In this document: positions 1 through 9,193 of the stretch, in pieces
How positions within the stretch are numbered: the stretch's first letter is position 1
Layout of the letters: every line of letters starts with the position of its first letter
Assembly (NCBI RefSeq): GCF_000785435.2
Contig: NZ_JTDB02000002.1
Location: 572,543-636,542, forward strand
Source of the DNA: Paraburkholderia sacchari
GTDB taxonomy: Bacteria; Pseudomonadota; Gammaproteobacteria; Burkholderiales; Burkholderiaceae
Length of the DNA stretch: 64,000 nucleotides
Reading direction: 5' to 3'
The notes under the pieces: generated by a model
Told to the model about the DNA's origin: nothing
Database searches by the model: none
What the model saw: the letters and a program-made list of their open reading frames with translations, nothing else
Position numbers and translations under genes: made by a program

Positions 1-53
1 AGAAGAGGACATGGCGCAACGCTTTCGGTTAAGGGCCGCGCGACGCGGCCGCG
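1..53. other. window edge downstream of rapZ, with hairpin
   Basis: The stretch after the rapZ stop holds a perfect 7-bp inverted repeat, GGCCGCG at 34-40 and CGCGGCC at 44-50 with a 3-nt loop. It has no clear T-run, so it is at best a weak terminator. On the plus strand one frame ends at TAA 30-32 after the codons for KRTWRNAFG. That could be the tail of a convergent gene starting outside the window, but nothing identifies it. Confidence 0.25.
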
Positions 54-947
54 TTAGGCGATCAGCCGGGACGATTCTCCGACGTCGAGTGGCGCGTCGC
101 GATGACGCACGATGACGTTCGACTCGCCGGCAAAGCGTGTGGCGAGCGTCTGGGCAATGTAGACCGAGCGATGCTGGCCGCCGGTGCAGCCGATCGCGAC
201 GGTCAGGTAGCTGCGGTTGTCGTCGCGGAAATGCGGCAGCCATTTCGCGACGAACGCGTAGATATCGTCGATCATTTCATGGACGGCCGGCTGCGCGTTC
301 AAAAACTCGATCACGGGCGCATCGAGCCCAGTGAGCGGCCGCAGGCGAGCGTCGTAATGCGGGTTCGGCAGCGTGCGCACGTCGAACACGAGGTCTGCGT
401 CCAGCGGCACGCCGCGCTTGAAGCCGAACGATTCGAAGGTGAGCATCAGCGAGCCGCGCCCGCCCTCGACGAATACCTTGATCCACTGGCGCAGCGCGTT
501 GGCGCTCAGGTTGCTCGTGTCGACCTGATGGCCGAATTCGGCAAGATTGGCGACCAGTTCGCGCTCGTGCTCGATGGCCTCTTCCAGCGACTTGAGCATG
601 CCGACGTTGGCGTCATGCGCGACGGACCCGGAAAGCGGATGGCGGCGCCGCGTCTCCGAAAAGCGCTGGATGAGCGATTGCGTGCTCGCATTGAGGAACA
701 GCACGCGCACATCATGCGTGCGTGCGAGGTCGCGGATCATTTCCGGCATGTCCTCGAACGAGGAACTCGAGCGCGCGTCGATCGCAACCGCGAGACGCTC
801 GTAGCCGTCTGCGGCGAGATATTGGGCAAGCTGCGGCAGAAAGCGCGGAGGCAGATTGTCGACGCAGAAATAGCCGACGTCTTCGAGCGCATTCAGCGCC
901 ACTGACTTGCCGGAGCCCGAAATGCCGGTGATCAGGATGATACGCAT
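54..947 (-). CDS. rapZ: RNase adaptor protein RapZ
   Basis: RapZ is a nucleotide-binding adaptor (formerly YvcJ family). In enterobacteria it directs RNase E to the small RNA GlmZ and so sets glucosamine-6-phosphate synthase levels; in betaproteobacteria the exact target is not established. The 297-residue protein begins [15 protein letters not shown], with the P-loop at residues 8-15, and carries the C-terminal half typical of the family ([12 protein letters not shown], a conserved basic motif). Length matches the family norm of about 285-300. It lies about 100 bp downstream of hprK on the same strand, the usual order next to the nitrogen-PTS genes, and is probably co-transcribed with them. 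The start ATG at 947 gives an N-terminus that begins directly with the first beta strand. Confidence 0.95.
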   Translation of the reverse strand: MRIILITGISGSGKSVALNALEDVGYFCVDNLPPRFLPQLAQYLAADGYERLAVAIDARSSSSFEDMPEMIRDLARTHDVRVLFLNASTQSLIQRFSETRRRHPLSGSVAHDANVGMLKSLEEAIEHERELVANLAEFGHQVDTSNLSANALRQWIKVFVEGGRGSLMLTFESFGFKRGVPLDADLVFDVRTLPNPHYDARLRPLTGLDAPVIEFLNAQPAVHEMIDDIYAFVAKWLPHFRDDNRSYLTVAIGCTGGQHRSVYIAQTLATRFAGESNVIVRHRDAPLDVGESSRLIA

Positions 948-1049
948 GAGAAAGAGGATGAACCCGATTGGGTCATCATAGCATTCGATCTATGCGCCGG
1001 TGATGACGCTGCGGCGCACAGATCGCGCGTCATGGGCGCGCGTGCCGAG

Positions 1050-2018
1050 TCAGATCAGCTTGCCGGGGAACTGGCTGTCCGGATCCTGCATGGCCAGACG
1101 CTGGCGGTCCATGAAGTCGCGCAGGGTGTCGATGCCACGCAATTGCAGGATGGTGTTGCGCACGGCGGCCTCGACAAGCACTGCGAGGTTGCGCCCAGCC
1201 GCCACCTGGATCGTGACTTTGCTGATGGGCAGGCCGAGCACGTCCACGGTCTGGCTTTCGAGCGGCAGACGCTGGAATTCGCCGTCGGGCCGGCGCACCA
1301 GTTGCACGATGAGCTTGAGCTTCATCTTCCGGCGCACTGCGGTTTCGCCGAAGATCGTCTTGATGTCGAGCAGACCCAGGCCGCGCACCTCGAGCAGGTT
1401 CTGCAGGAGCGGCGGGCAGCGGCCCTCGACGAAATCGGGGCCGAGGCGCACGAAGTCCACGGCGTCGTCGGCTACGAGGCCGTGGCCGCGGCTGATGAGT
1501 TCGAGGCCGAGTTCGCTCTTGCCGAGGCCCGAGTCGCCGGTCAGCAGCACGCCCATGCCGAGAATGTCGAGGAACACGCCATGCAACGTCGCGCGCGGCG
1601 CCAGGATGCGCGACATATAGAGGCGCAGGCTGTCGATCACCGTGGCCGCCGACATGGGCGTGGTGAAGAGCGGCGTGGAGGAGCGCGTGCAGCGCAGCAC
1701 CAGTTCGGGTGGCGCGGTCATGCCGTCGGCGACCACGAGGAACGGCGGTTCGAGCGCGATGAGCTCGGCCATGTGGCGCGAGCGGTCTTCGTCGGTCTGG
1801 CGCTGGTAGTAATGGATCTCGGCGTCGCCGAGCACCTGGATGCGGTTCGGGTGGATCAGGTTCAGGTGGCCGACGAGGTCTGCGCTAGCCGTAGCCGTTG
1901 CCACCGTCTCGGCTGAAAAGCCGCGTTCCCAGCCTTCGTGCCCCGTCAGCCAGCTAAGCTTCAGCGTGGTGGCGTTGTCGTCGAAGATGCTTTGGGCGTT
2001 GATGCTGGAAGTGTCCAT
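1050..2018 (-). CDS. hprK: HPr kinase/phosphorylase
   Basis: HprK is a bifunctional enzyme that phosphorylates and dephosphorylates a serine of the PTS phosphocarrier HPr. In proteobacteria it is tied to the regulatory (nitrogen) PTS rather than to sugar uptake. The 322-residue product has an N-terminal domain (about 1-130), the catalytic histidine in the ATLHGVFLD segment (His146), the P-loop GDSGLGKS at 161-168, and the family signature around [11 protein letters not shown]. It sits 39 bp downstream of ptsN, another component of the same phosphorelay, so co-expression is likely. The start at 2018 ([10 protein letters not shown]) gives the usual family length of 310-325. Confidence 0.95.
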   Translation of the reverse strand: MDTSSINAQSIFDDNATTLKLSWLTGHEGWERGFSAETVATATASADLVGHLNLIHPNRIQVLGDAEIHYYQRQTDEDRSRHMAELIALEPPFLVVADGMTAPPELVLRCTRSSTPLFTTPMSAATVIDSLRLYMSRILAPRATLHGVFLDILGMGVLLTGDSGLGKSELGLELISRGHGLVADDAVDFVRLGPDFVEGRCPPLLQNLLEVRGLGLLDIKTIFGETAVRRKMKLKLIVQLVRRPDGEFQRLPLESQTVDVLGLPISKVTIQVAAGRNLAVLVEAAVRNTILQLRGIDTLRDFMDRQRLAMQDPDSQFPGKLI

Positions 2019-2057
2019 GAGTCCTGGCGCTAAATGCGCAAAAAGCCGCGCGTTACA

Positions 2058-2513
2058 TCAAGGTTGCCACTGGGTGAGCAGTCGATGCAACGTCTCGCGA
2101 TCTTCCTCAGTATGCAGCCGTTCGCGTGCTTCGCGATCCGACAGCAGTTGGGCGATCTCGGACAGAATTTCAAGGTGCTGCTGCGTGGCTTGTTCCGGCA
2201 CGAGCAGAAAAATGAGGAGCGAGACGGGCTGGCCATCGGGCGCTTCGAAGGGAATCGGCTCGGCAAGCCGCACGAAGGCAGCAAGCGGCTGCTTCAGGCC
2301 CTTGATGCGGCCGTGCGGAATGGCCACGCCTTCACCGAGGCCGGTGGAGCCGAGGCGTTCGCGCGCGAACAGATTGTCGGTGACCGTGCTGCGGGCGATG
2401 CCGTTCTGGTTTTCGAAGATCAGGCCAGCTTGTTCGAAGACGCGCTTCTTGCTGGTAACGGACAGACCGACGACGACGTTCTCGATGGGAAGTATTTTGG
2501 CTAAACGATTCAT
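2058..2513 (-). CDS. ptsN: PTS IIA-like nitrogen regulatory protein PtsN
   Basis: PtsN is the EIIA(Ntr) protein that receives phosphate from NPr/HPr and regulates potassium transport, nitrogen and stress functions by protein contact. The 151-residue protein is a single PTS EIIA type-2 domain with the phospho-acceptor in GVAIPHGRIKGL (His67 from the chosen start). A longer in-frame start at 2657 would add 48 basic, non-conserved residues. The ATG at 2513 (MNRLAKILPIENV) gives the family's length of about 150-155, so I chose it. It lies upstream of hprK and downstream of hpf and rpoN. A good -10 hexamer on the minus strand at 2689-2694 and a terminator at 2817-2842 suggest ptsN-hprK-rapZ can be transcribed separately from hpf. 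Confidence 0.93.
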   Translation of the reverse strand: MNRLAKILPIENVVVGLSVTSKKRVFEQAGLIFENQNGIARSTVTDNLFARERLGSTGLGEGVAIPHGRIKGLKQPLAAFVRLAEPIPFEAPDGQPVSLLIFLLVPEQATQQHLEILSEIAQLLSDREARERLHTEEDRETLHRLLTQWQP

Positions 2514-2688
2514 GTTGGCAGGCGAAAACGTGGCCTGAATGCTCCTCACCCCGACAATCGGCGCAACTGATGCGCGAGGCGGCACACTGTTGCGCGCAGG
2601 ACAAACCCTGCGCAGCCGGTACCTCGCCTGACACGACCAGCGCGATGCCGGGACCATGGGGACGTATTACCCCGAAAGTGACTGGACC

Positions 2689-2694
2689 ATTATA
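2689..2694 (-). promoter_or_regulatory. putative ptsN promoter, -10 hexamer
   Basis: The minus strand reads TATAAT, a perfect sigma-70 -10 match in a GC-rich background, between the hpf terminator and ptsN. No good -35 lies 16-18 nt upstream. Use of this promoter would give a leader of about 170 nt. Confidence 0.4.
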
Positions 2695-2816
2695 GAGCAA
2701 GCGTACTGGCCGATGGTGCGATGCGCCATGCATCGGCGCAACCATTGTTGCACGGTTGCACTCTCTATCACCGTTCGATGCCGGACATACGGACCCTGCG
2801 CACAGCAAGGGCCACG

Positions 2817-2842
2817 AAAAAGCCGCCCGACGAGGGCGGCTT
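2817..2842 (-). terminator. rho-independent terminator after hpf
   Basis: Arms AAGCCGCCC (2820-2828) and GGGCGGCTT (2834-2842) form a perfect 9-bp GC-rich stem with a 5-nt loop. On the minus strand it is followed by a run of five T. It ends the rpoN/hpf transcript before ptsN. Confidence 0.8.
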
Positions 2843-2858
2843 CGTTGGCGGCCTGCTT

Positions 2859-2882
2859 GAGATCTGGTCGAGACCAGATCTC
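2859..2882. repeat. 24-nt palindrome downstream of hpf
   Basis: Perfect 11-bp arms GAGATCTGGTC (2859-2869) and GACCAGATCTC (2872-2882) flank a 2-nt centre. It lies between the hpf stop and the hpf terminator. It could be an mRNA 3'-end hairpin or a protein-binding palindrome. Confidence 0.6.
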
Positions 2883-2937
2883 GCGCACTCGCTCACACCA
2901 GCAATCGGGGTTGAATCAACTCCGGATGTTCACTGCG

Positions 2938-3294
2938 TTATTGCGGCGGAACTTCGACCGGGGCGGCCGGCTGATACTTGAGCGATTCGTGCTGATGCCC
3001 TTGCAGGCGGTCCTTGTGGCGCACGACCTGACGGTCGAGTTTATCGACCACGAGATCGATGGCGGCGTACATGTCGCCGTTCGCGCTTTCCACAAAAATA
3101 TCCTTGCCTTTCAGATGAAGGTTCACTTCAACCTTCTGTCTCTTGTCCTTTTCCTTATGGTTGTCGACCGAGAGGACCACATTGCCATCGATGACCTGAT
3201 CGAAATGTCTTAGCACCCTGTCCAGTTTGGTGATCACGTATTCTCGCAACGCTGGCGTTACTTCGAGATGGTGTCCACTGATCTTCAGATTCAT
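2938..3294 (-). CDS. hpf: ribosome hibernation-promoting factor, short form
   Basis: Hpf/YhbH family proteins bind the decoding centre of the 30S subunit in stationary phase and inactivate ribosomes by dimerisation. The 118-residue product opens with [20 protein letters not shown], the standard N-terminus of the S30AE domain, and contains the conserved [16 protein letters not shown] helix. It lacks the C-terminal dimerisation domain of long HPF, so it is the short gammaproteobacterial-type form with a proline-rich tail. It lies directly downstream of rpoN, an arrangement shared by many proteobacteria, and is followed by its own terminator. Start ATG at 3294 is well supported by the conserved N-terminus. 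Confidence 0.93.
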   Translation of the reverse strand: MNLKISGHHLEVTPALREYVITKLDRVLRHFDQVIDGNVVLSVDNHKEKDKRQKVEVNLHLKGKDIFVESANGDMYAAIDLVVDKLDRQVVRHKDRLQGHQHESLKYQPAAPVEVPPQ

Positions 3295-3474
3295 AGTGCT
3301 TCTCCAGGCTATTGGCCGCGTGACGCGTGAAGCGCGGCTGTGCCGGTCGACTGACTCGCCCAGGTCGTTCGGCTCCCCGAAAGGCCGTCACGGGGGGGGC
3401 AAGCTCGACTGGCCATCTCCGCCAACTGGCGCCGCGGCCGGAAAATGCCCATTCCGCAAATGTCCGGAACAGGC

Positions 3475-4992
3475 TTAAAGAGACTTGCGCAGATTAACCG
3501 CTGGGATCTTCAGCGCCTCGCGGTACTTCGCGACAGTGCGTCGCGCAACCACGAAACCCTGTTCCGCCAGCAGTTCGGCTATGCGGCTGTCCGAAAGAGG
3601 GGATTTGGTGTTCTCGGCTCCTATGAGTTGCTTGATGAGGGCACGAATGGCGGTAGACGATGCTGCGCCTCCCGTGTCCGTTGAGACATGCGATCCGAAG
3701 AAGTACTTAAATTCAAGTGTCCCGAATGGAGTCAGCATGTATTTACCGGTTGTCACACGCGAGACAGTAGATTCGTGTAGGCCCAGCGTATCAGCAATCT
3801 CCCTCAAAACCAAGGGGCGCATGGCAATCTCGCCGTGCACGAAAAAGTTCTTCTGACGCTCGACGATCGCCTGCGCGACGCGCAGGATCGTCTCGAAGCG
3901 TTGCTGGATGTTCTTGATGAGCCAGCGCGCCTCCTGCAACTGCTGGCGCAGCGACCCGCTGCCCGGGTCGCCCCGGTTGTTGCGCAGGATGTTGGCGTAC
4001 AGGTGGTTGATGCGCAGCTTGGGCACCACTTCCGGATTGAGTTCGGCGTGCCAGCTCTGGCCGGACTTCTTCACGATGATATCCGGCACCACATAGTCGG
4101 CTTCGGCTTTGCCGTACGCCGCGCCCGGAAACGGTTCGAGCGAGCGGATCAGCGTGTGCGCCTCGCGCAATTCGTCGTCGCCGGCCTTCAGTTGCTTGCG
4201 CAAACGCGTGAAGTCGCGCGCAGCCAGCAGTTCCAGATGATTCGACACGATTTCGAGGGCGAGCGTGCGCGTGGGCGACGAAGTGACGCGCAACAACTGC
4301 AGCTTCAGGCACTCCGAAGCCGAGCGCGCGCCTACGCCCGCCGGATCAAAGCTGTGCAGCAGCGCGAGCGCCGCGTTCAGTTCGTCGGCGTCGACTTCCA
4401 GCTCGTCGGGGAGGTCGGCCAGAATCTCGTCGCAGGTCGTTGAGAGATAGCCGTCTTCGTCGAGCGATTCGATCAGGAACGTAATGAGTGCGCGGTCGCG
4501 CAGACTCGCATTGGTTTCGCGCAACTGCGCCATCAGATGATCGCGCAGCGTGGTGGTCGATTCGTGAATTTGCAGCGGCGGCAGGTCGTCGTCGTCGGAG
4601 GCGCTGCCGGAGCGGCCATAGTCGTCGAGGTTCCACTGGCTTGCCTCGCCGTTCGTGTCGCCGCCGAGGCCGTCGTATTCGTCCACGCCCTGGGGGTCGC
4701 CTTCGCCGCTTTCGCTGCCGCTGGCGGACGAGCTTGTGCCGTTGCCCGCGCCCTGCATCGGCTCGGCGCCCGAGGGCGCCGGCGGCTGGGCGATAACCGA
4801 GCCGTCCGCCGCCACGCGCAGCGGGCTGGCGATCCAGTCGTCCTCGTTTTCAAGCAACGGGTTCTGCGCGATCGCCGTGGCGACCTCCTGTTGCAGTTCG
4901 AGCGTCGACAGCTGCAGCAGCCGGATCGACTGTTGTAGCTGCGGGGTCAGCGCGAGATGCTGCGAGAGGCGGAGTTGGAGGCTGGCTTTCAT
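3475..4992 (-). CDS. rpoN: RNA polymerase sigma-54 factor
   Basis: RpoN directs RNA polymerase to -24/-12 promoters that need AAA+ activators, for nitrogen, motility and stress genes. The 505-residue protein shows the glutamine- and leucine-rich region I ([21 protein letters not shown]), an acidic, low-complexity region II (about residues 65-140), the core-binding region, the HTH ([19 protein letters not shown]) and the RpoN box [10 protein letters not shown] near the C-terminus that reads the -24 element. A longer in-frame start at 5112 adds 40 unrelated residues. The ATG at 4992 matches family N-termini. There is no clear Shine-Dalgarno, and a six-codon reading frame (MNRTLP) ends in an ATGA overlap with this start, so translational coupling is possible. 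Confidence 0.95.
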   Translation of the reverse strand: MKASLQLRLSQHLALTPQLQQSIRLLQLSTLELQQEVATAIAQNPLLENEDDWIASPLRVAADGSVIAQPPAPSGAEPMQGAGNGTSSSASGSESGEGDPQGVDEYDGLGGDTNGEASQWNLDDYGRSGSASDDDDLPPLQIHESTTTLRDHLMAQLRETNASLRDRALITFLIESLDEDGYLSTTCDEILADLPDELEVDADELNAALALLHSFDPAGVGARSASECLKLQLLRVTSSPTRTLALEIVSNHLELLAARDFTRLRKQLKAGDDELREAHTLIRSLEPFPGAAYGKAEADYVVPDIIVKKSGQSWHAELNPEVVPKLRINHLYANILRNNRGDPGSGSLRQQLQEARWLIKNIQQRFETILRVAQAIVERQKNFFVHGEIAMRPLVLREIADTLGLHESTVSRVTTGKYMLTPFGTLEFKYFFGSHVSTDTGGAASSTAIRALIKQLIGAENTKSPLSDSRIAELLAEQGFVVARRTVAKYREALKIPAVNLRKSL

Positions 4993-5306
4993 GGCAGTGT
5001 GCGATTCATTGTAAAGAGTTTGCCACGCTCGCGATACCGCGCGACATACGCGAAAACGCGCGTGCCCTGGCGAAGTGTGCAGGGTGGCTGCAAGCGCGAA
5101 TTTGGTGCGCAAACAAGCGCGTGAGATGCTCGCGCGCGCGCCTGCGCAATGCGCGGCGCATGAATTTCACTGGGCGGACTCGGCCCGCGCCAGCGGGCAA
5201 GCACTACGGAAAACTCAGGGGATGACGGCCGGAGGGTCTTGCTCGCCTCGGTGTGGCGAGCGGTTCCGGGGCGCGCAGGGTATCTGGCGTGCCCCGGTCC
5301 GGCGTT
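4993..5306. other. lptB-rpoN intergenic region
   Basis: 314 bp without a convincing gene. It contains a 7-bp hairpin (5241-5247/5255-5261, GCTCGCC/GGCGAGC) without a T-run, and a sigma-54-like sequence on the minus strand at 5010-5025 just ahead of rpoN. Longer open frames here have no recognisable product. Confidence 0.5.
5010..5025 (-). promoter_or_regulatory. sigma-54-like site at the rpoN start
   Basis: The minus strand reads TGGCAAACTCTTTACA. This resembles the -24/-12 consensus TGGCAC-N5-TTGCA except that the -12 GC is AC. It lies 18 nt from the rpoN start codon, so it could be a weak or autoregulatory sigma-54 site. The -12 mismatch keeps confidence low. Confidence 0.25.
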
Positions 5307-6098
5307 TTACATGCGGAAATGCTCGCCGAGATAGACGCGGCGAACGTTTTCGTTCTCGATGATCTCGCCGGGGGCGCCCGCGGCGAGCACGCTGCCGTCG
5401 CTGATGATGTACGCGTGGTCGCAGATGCCGAGCGTCTCGCGCACGTTGTGGTCCGTGATCAGCACGCCGATGTTGCGCTGCTTCAGAAACTTCACGATCT
5501 TCTGGATTTCCAGCACGGCGATCGGGTCGACGCCCGCAAACGGCTCGTCGAGCAGGATGAAGCTCGGATCGGTTGCGAGCGCGCGCGCGATTTCCACGCG
5601 GCGGCGTTCGCCGCCCGAAAGCGAGAGCGCCGGATTGTCGCGCAAGTGCGCGATCTGGAGTTCGTCGAGGAGCGCGTCCGAGCGCGCGGCGATGGTGTCC
5701 TTCGAAAGACGCTTGCCGTGCTCGTCGGTCTGCAGTTCCAGCACCGCGCGGATGTTCTCCTCCACGGTGAGCTTGCGGAACACTGACGCTTCCTGCGGCA
5801 GATATGAAAGGCCGAGCGCCGCGCGCTTGTGGATCGGCAACAGGCTGATGGACTCGCCGTCGAGGTCGATCTCGCCCGCGTCAAGCGGCACGAGGCCGAC
5901 GATCATATAGAACGACGTGGTCTTGCCCGCGCCGTTGGGCCCGAGCAGTCCGACCACTTCGCCGCTCTTCACGTCGAGCGAAACGTCCTTGACGACGGTG
6001 CGCGAGCCGTAGCGCTTCTTGAGGTTGCGCACGACGAGCGAACTCGTCTTGCCCGCGGCTGGGCGCTGATGGATGGGGGAGACGGTGGCGGTGTTCAC
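5307..6098 (-). CDS. lptB: LPS export ABC transporter ATPase LptB
   Basis: LptB is the cytoplasmic ATPase that powers extraction of lipopolysaccharide from the inner membrane by LptFGC. The 263-residue protein has Walker A GPNGAGKT, a Q-loop in [16 protein letters not shown], the signature [15 protein letters not shown] and Walker B with the catalytic Glu in [13 protein letters not shown]. It is about 20 residues longer at the N-terminus than the E. coli protein. Its start overlaps the lptA stop by 4 bp (ATGA, 6095-6098), so the two are translationally coupled. It is the last gene of the kdsD-kdsC-lptC-lptA-lptB run. Confidence 0.95.
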   Translation of the reverse strand: MNTATVSPIHQRPAAGKTSSLVVRNLKKRYGSRTVVKDVSLDVKSGEVVGLLGPNGAGKTTSFYMIVGLVPLDAGEIDLDGESISLLPIHKRAALGLSYLPQEASVFRKLTVEENIRAVLELQTDEHGKRLSKDTIAARSDALLDELQIAHLRDNPALSLSGGERRRVEIARALATDPSFILLDEPFAGVDPIAVLEIQKIVKFLKQRNIGVLITDHNVRETLGICDHAYIISDGSVLAAGAPGEIIENENVRRVYLGEHFRM

Positions 6099-6787
6099 TG
6101 TTGCGGCGCTCCCTTGAGTGTCGTGGAGGGCGCGAGCGTGGCCGGGCCGCCGGAGAGCGGCTGCGCGCCGCCGTTGCGCGGCGAGAGCATTGCGCGCACG
6201 CGGCCCTTCGGATTGCCGGGGCTTGCCACGTCCGAGCCTGACTTCGCGGTGTAGAAGTCGTTCTGGCCGTCATAAGTGATGACGCTGCCGTGGACCGTGT
6301 CCATCACCGTCGAGAGGCCCTGCAGGCGGCGTACCGTCGCGCGCGTGGTGAGCGTGGTGAGATCCTGCTTGCCGTCGTAGTCGATGCGCTCGGCGGTGCC
6401 GTCGACGTATTCGTCGATGCCTTCGCGCTTCTGGCGGAAGTAGGCGAGGTTGGCTTCGGGCGTGCCCGGCGCCACCGTGCCGGTGGCGTACTGATAGCCC
6501 TGCGGGTCTTGCGTGACGACAAGCTTGTCGGCCTTGATCATGATCGTGCCCTTGGTGGCGATCACATGGCCGGTGAAGACGGTCTGTTGCTTCAGATCGT
6601 CGTACGTCATGTTGTCCGCTTCGATGTTGAGCGGTTTGTCCTTGTCGGCGCGCTCGGCGTGCGCGGCGGGCGCGATGCACGCGAGCGGCAGCGCGGTCGC
6701 AAGCGCGGCCAGCGTCGCGAACGCAGCGCGGCGCCAGCCCTGCGCGTGCGGGCGGCCGGACAAAGGTCGTGGAAGCGAATCGTTCAT
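6095..6787 (-). CDS. lptA: LPS transport periplasmic protein LptA
   Basis: LptA forms the beta-jellyroll bridge that carries LPS across the periplasm between LptC and LptD. The 230-residue precursor has a signal peptide with a hydrophobic core around [19 protein letters not shown] ending at AHA, then the OstA-like domain ([31 protein letters not shown]). A longer frame starts at 6865. The ATG at 6787 (MNDSLPRPL) gives a normal signal peptide and lies just after the lptC stop, so I chose it. It overlaps lptB by ATGA. Confidence 0.9.
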   Translation of the reverse strand: MNDSLPRPLSGRPHAQGWRRAAFATLAALATALPLACIAPAAHAERADKDKPLNIEADNMTYDDLKQQTVFTGHVIATKGTIMIKADKLVVTQDPQGYQYATGTVAPGTPEANLAYFRQKREGIDEYVDGTAERIDYDGKQDLTTLTTRATVRRLQGLSTVMDTVHGSVITYDGQNDFYTAKSGSDVASPGNPKGRVRAMLSPRNGGAQPLSGGPATLAPSTTLKGAPQQ

Positions 6788-6818
6788 GCAGTCGTGCCTT
6801 GGGTGGACGGCCCGGGGA

Positions 6819-7421
6819 TCAGGACGAGCCGCCGGAATCAGCCGGGGCGATCGCGCCGCGGACATTGCCGAAGAGCTGGATGACCCGGGTGACGTTGTTG
6901 TAGTTCATGCCGCTGGTGGCCGTCATGACCGACTGGCCGCGACGAAGTTTAACCGGCTTTTCGGTCAGGATCACATCGTCGTTCACGAGCACGCGGAAAT
7001 GCTCGGAATCAGCCTGCATGTCGGGGTCGCCCGGGCCGGCAGCGCGCAGGATGCGCGCGTTGTCGTACAGGTCGACGATCGAGGCGTCGCCGTTGACCGT
7101 GCCGCGCTTGCCCGTGGCCGTGACCACCGGCTTGCCGGGCTGGAACGCGCGCACCGCGGGCATTGTGAGGTCGCTGTTCGAGTCGTCCTCGTAATGCACC
7201 ATGTGTTCGGCGGTGAGGCGGTATTGCGTGGAGCCCGACTGGTCGAGTTCGGAGACCGAGAAGTTGTCGGCGAAATAGTCGGGCGTGTGCGTGAGCGGGC
7301 GCGGCGCAGCTTCGTTCTCGCGCGGCTTGACGGCCTGAATCAGCCACCACGTGAAGCCGGCGAGCACGGCCACGCAGATCACCGGCACGAGCGAGCTGAG
7401 ACGAAACTTCTGCTGGTTCAT
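6819..7421 (-). CDS. lptC: LPS export system protein LptC
   Basis: LptC is the single-pass inner-membrane protein that hands LPS from LptBFG to LptA. The 200-residue product starts MNQQKFRLSSLVPVICVAVL with one transmembrane helix (about residues 8-30), then a periplasmic jellyroll (TPDYFADNFSVSELDQSG, the typical YxxxxF start of the domain). The ATG at 7421 overlaps the kdsC TGA by 4 bp, which supports this start over longer frames. Gene order and overlap fit the usual kdsC-lptC-lptA-lptB arrangement. Confidence 0.9.
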   Translation of the reverse strand: MNQQKFRLSSLVPVICVAVLAGFTWWLIQAVKPRENEAAPRPLTHTPDYFADNFSVSELDQSGSTQYRLTAEHMVHYEDDSNSDLTMPAVRAFQPGKPVVTATGKRGTVNGDASIVDLYDNARILRAAGPGDPDMQADSEHFRVLVNDDVILTEKPVKLRRGQSVMTATSGMNYNNVTRVIQLFGNVRGAIAPADSGGSS

Positions 7422-7999
7422 TGGGACTCCGCGCGCGACTCGGCGGCGAGCGGGGCGCCGGGCGAGCAGGCGGCCGCGAGCATGGCGTCGTAATGGCCCT
7501 GGGCGCGCAGAATCAGGTCGGTGACTTCGCGCACGGCGCCGTGGCCGCCGATTTTGTCCGTGACCCAGTGAGCGCGCGCGAGCACGTCCGGATGCGCGTT
7601 CGCCGGCGCCGCGCCAAAGCCGCACTGGAGCATCACGCCCAAGTCGGGCCAGTCGTCGCCCATGTAGCCGCACTGCTCGCGCGTGACGCCGGTTTCGGCG
7701 AGCAGCGCTTCGAACGCGACGCGCTTGTCCTCGACGCCCTGATATAGATGCGTGATGCGCAACTCTTTCGCGCGCACGGCGACGATCTCCGAGCGGCGCC
7801 CGGTGATGATGGCCGTGTCGATGCCGGCTTCGCGCAGGAGCTTCGCGCCGTGTCCGTCGAGCGTGTTGAAGCCTTTCATGGTGTCGCCCGCGCCCGTGAA
7901 CAGCAGGCCGCCGTCGGTCAACACGCCGTCGACGTCGAAAATCATCAAGCGCACGCGCGCGGCACGCGCGTTCGCGTCAAGCCCGGGGGCCGCATTCAT
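7418..7999 (-). CDS. kdsC: 3-deoxy-D-manno-octulosonate 8-phosphate phosphatase
   Basis: KdsC dephosphorylates Kdo-8-phosphate to Kdo, the sugar linking lipid A and core. The 193-residue HAD-family protein has motif I DVDGVLTDG (the two Asp of the nucleophile loop, residues 22 and 24), motif II in ITGRRSEIV, and the late acidic motif GDDWPDLGVM. Its size fits the tetrameric C0-type subfamily without a cap domain. It overlaps kdsD upstream and lptC downstream by ATGA, so the three are coupled. Confidence 0.93.
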   Translation of the reverse strand: MNAAPGLDANARAARVRLMIFDVDGVLTDGGLLFTGAGDTMKGFNTLDGHGAKLLREAGIDTAIITGRRSEIVAVRAKELRITHLYQGVEDKRVAFEALLAETGVTREQCGYMGDDWPDLGVMLQCGFGAAPANAHPDVLARAHWVTDKIGGHGAVREVTDLILRAQGHYDAMLAAACSPGAPLAAESRAESQ

Positions 8000-8985
8000 C
8001 AGATCACCTTCTTGGAGAACAGGTCGTGCATGTTGAGCGCGCCGATGAGCGCGCCTTCGGCGTCCACCACCAGCATCTGATTGATGCGATGGCGCTCCAT
8101 CAGTTCCACGGCTTGCACCGCGAGCTGGTCGGGGCCGATCGTGCGCGGGCCCTTCGTCATCACCTGGGCGATCGGCAGGTCGCGGAAATCGCCCACGCGT
8201 TCGAGCACGCGGCGCAGGTCGCCGTCGGTGAAGATGCCGGCCACGCGGTTTTCTTCATCGACGATGGCGGTCATCCCCATGCGCCTGGCGGTGAGTTGAA
8301 TGAGAGCGTCGCGCACGGTGGCGGCCATGGGCACCTTCGGGATGGCGTCGCCCGTGCGCATCACGTCGCGCACGTAGGTGAGCAGGCGCCGGCCGAGCGC
8401 GCCGCCGGGATGGGAGCGCGCGAAGTCGTCGGCGCCGAAGCCGCGCGCGTCGAGCACCGCGACCGCGAGCGCGTCGGAAAGCGCGAGCGCCGCCGTCGTG
8501 CTGGCCGTGGGCGCGAGATTCAGCGGGCAGGCTTCTTTCTCGACGCCGGCGTCCAGATGCACATCGCAGAGTCTGCCGAGCGTGGACTGCGGGCGGTTGC
8601 CCGTCATGCCGATGAGCTTCGCGCCGATGCGCTTGACGAGCGGCAGGATGGCAACGAGCTCTTCCGATTCGCCGGAGTTGGACAGGCCGATGAACACGTC
8701 GTCGGCGGTCACCATGCCGAGGTCGCCGTGGCTCGCTTCGGCGGGATGCACGAAGAACGCCGGCGTGCCGGTGGAGGCGAGGGTGGCCGCGAGTTTGCGG
8801 GCAATGTGGCCCGATTTGCCGATGCCGGAGACGACCACGCGTCCACGGCAACTGAGGATGAGATCGACCGCGCCGACGAAGTTGTCGTCGAGCCGGTCGC
8901 GAAGTCCGCGCACGGCGTCGGCTTCGATGTCGAGCACGTCGCGAGCGAGCGTCAGCGCCCGATCGCCATTGATTTTCGCTATCAT
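7999..8985 (-). CDS. kdsD: D-arabinose 5-phosphate isomerase (KpsF/GutQ family)
   Basis: This enzyme converts ribulose-5-phosphate to arabinose-5-phosphate, the first committed precursor of Kdo. The 328-residue protein has an N-terminal SIS domain (GIGKSGHIARKLAATLASTG; GLSNSGESEELV) and a C-terminal CBS pair (about 205-328, HRINQMLVVD). It heads the kdsD-kdsC-lptC-lptA-lptB run. No Shine-Dalgarno is visible ahead of ATG 8985. A TATACT hexamer sits so close that the A of the ATG falls at the expected +1, so the mRNA may be leaderless. Confidence 0.93.
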   Translation of the reverse strand: MIAKINGDRALTLARDVLDIEADAVRGLRDRLDDNFVGAVDLILSCRGRVVVSGIGKSGHIARKLAATLASTGTPAFFVHPAEASHGDLGMVTADDVFIGLSNSGESEELVAILPLVKRIGAKLIGMTGNRPQSTLGRLCDVHLDAGVEKEACPLNLAPTASTTAALALSDALAVAVLDARGFGADDFARSHPGGALGRRLLTYVRDVMRTGDAIPKVPMAATVRDALIQLTARRMGMTAIVDEENRVAGIFTDGDLRRVLERVGDFRDLPIAQVMTKGPRTIGPDQLAVQAVELMERHRINQMLVVDAEGALIGALNMHDLFSKKVI

Positions 8986-8991
8986 TCGCGG

Positions 8992-8997
8992 AGTATA
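8992..8997 (-). promoter_or_regulatory. putative -10 of a leaderless kdsD transcript
   Basis: The minus strand reads TATACT followed by six bases and then ATG. That spacing would start transcription at the A of the start codon. The -35 position is GC-rich and unconvincing. Confidence 0.3.
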
Positions 8998-9193
8998 GCA
9001 AAGGCGTATGGGCGCCGCGCCGGCGCTCTCAGCGCGAAAGCCCCGGCTTTTACCGCCTTTGCGCCTCCTTTCCGCCGTATCGCAGTACTTCCCTTTAATC
9101 CCGATTTGCGCCGATCATGGTCCCGACCGGCGCGGGCAATATTCATTTCGTTTGCATCGCCGGCAACACTAACGACCGAGGACGCTTCACACG

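Larger units (their letters stand above)
2514..2937. other. hpf-ptsN intergenic region
   Basis: About 420 bp without a gene. Reading along the minus strand from hpf it holds a 24-nt palindrome (2859-2882), a rho-independent terminator (2817-2842), then a TATAAT hexamer (2689-2694) and about 175 nt of probable ptsN leader. I see no convincing small ORF. Confidence 0.6.

Noticed and set aside
3393..3410. TGGCC...TTGC on the minus strand upstream of hpf considered as a sigma-54 promoter
   Set aside because: The spacing between the GG and GC elements is two bases too long.
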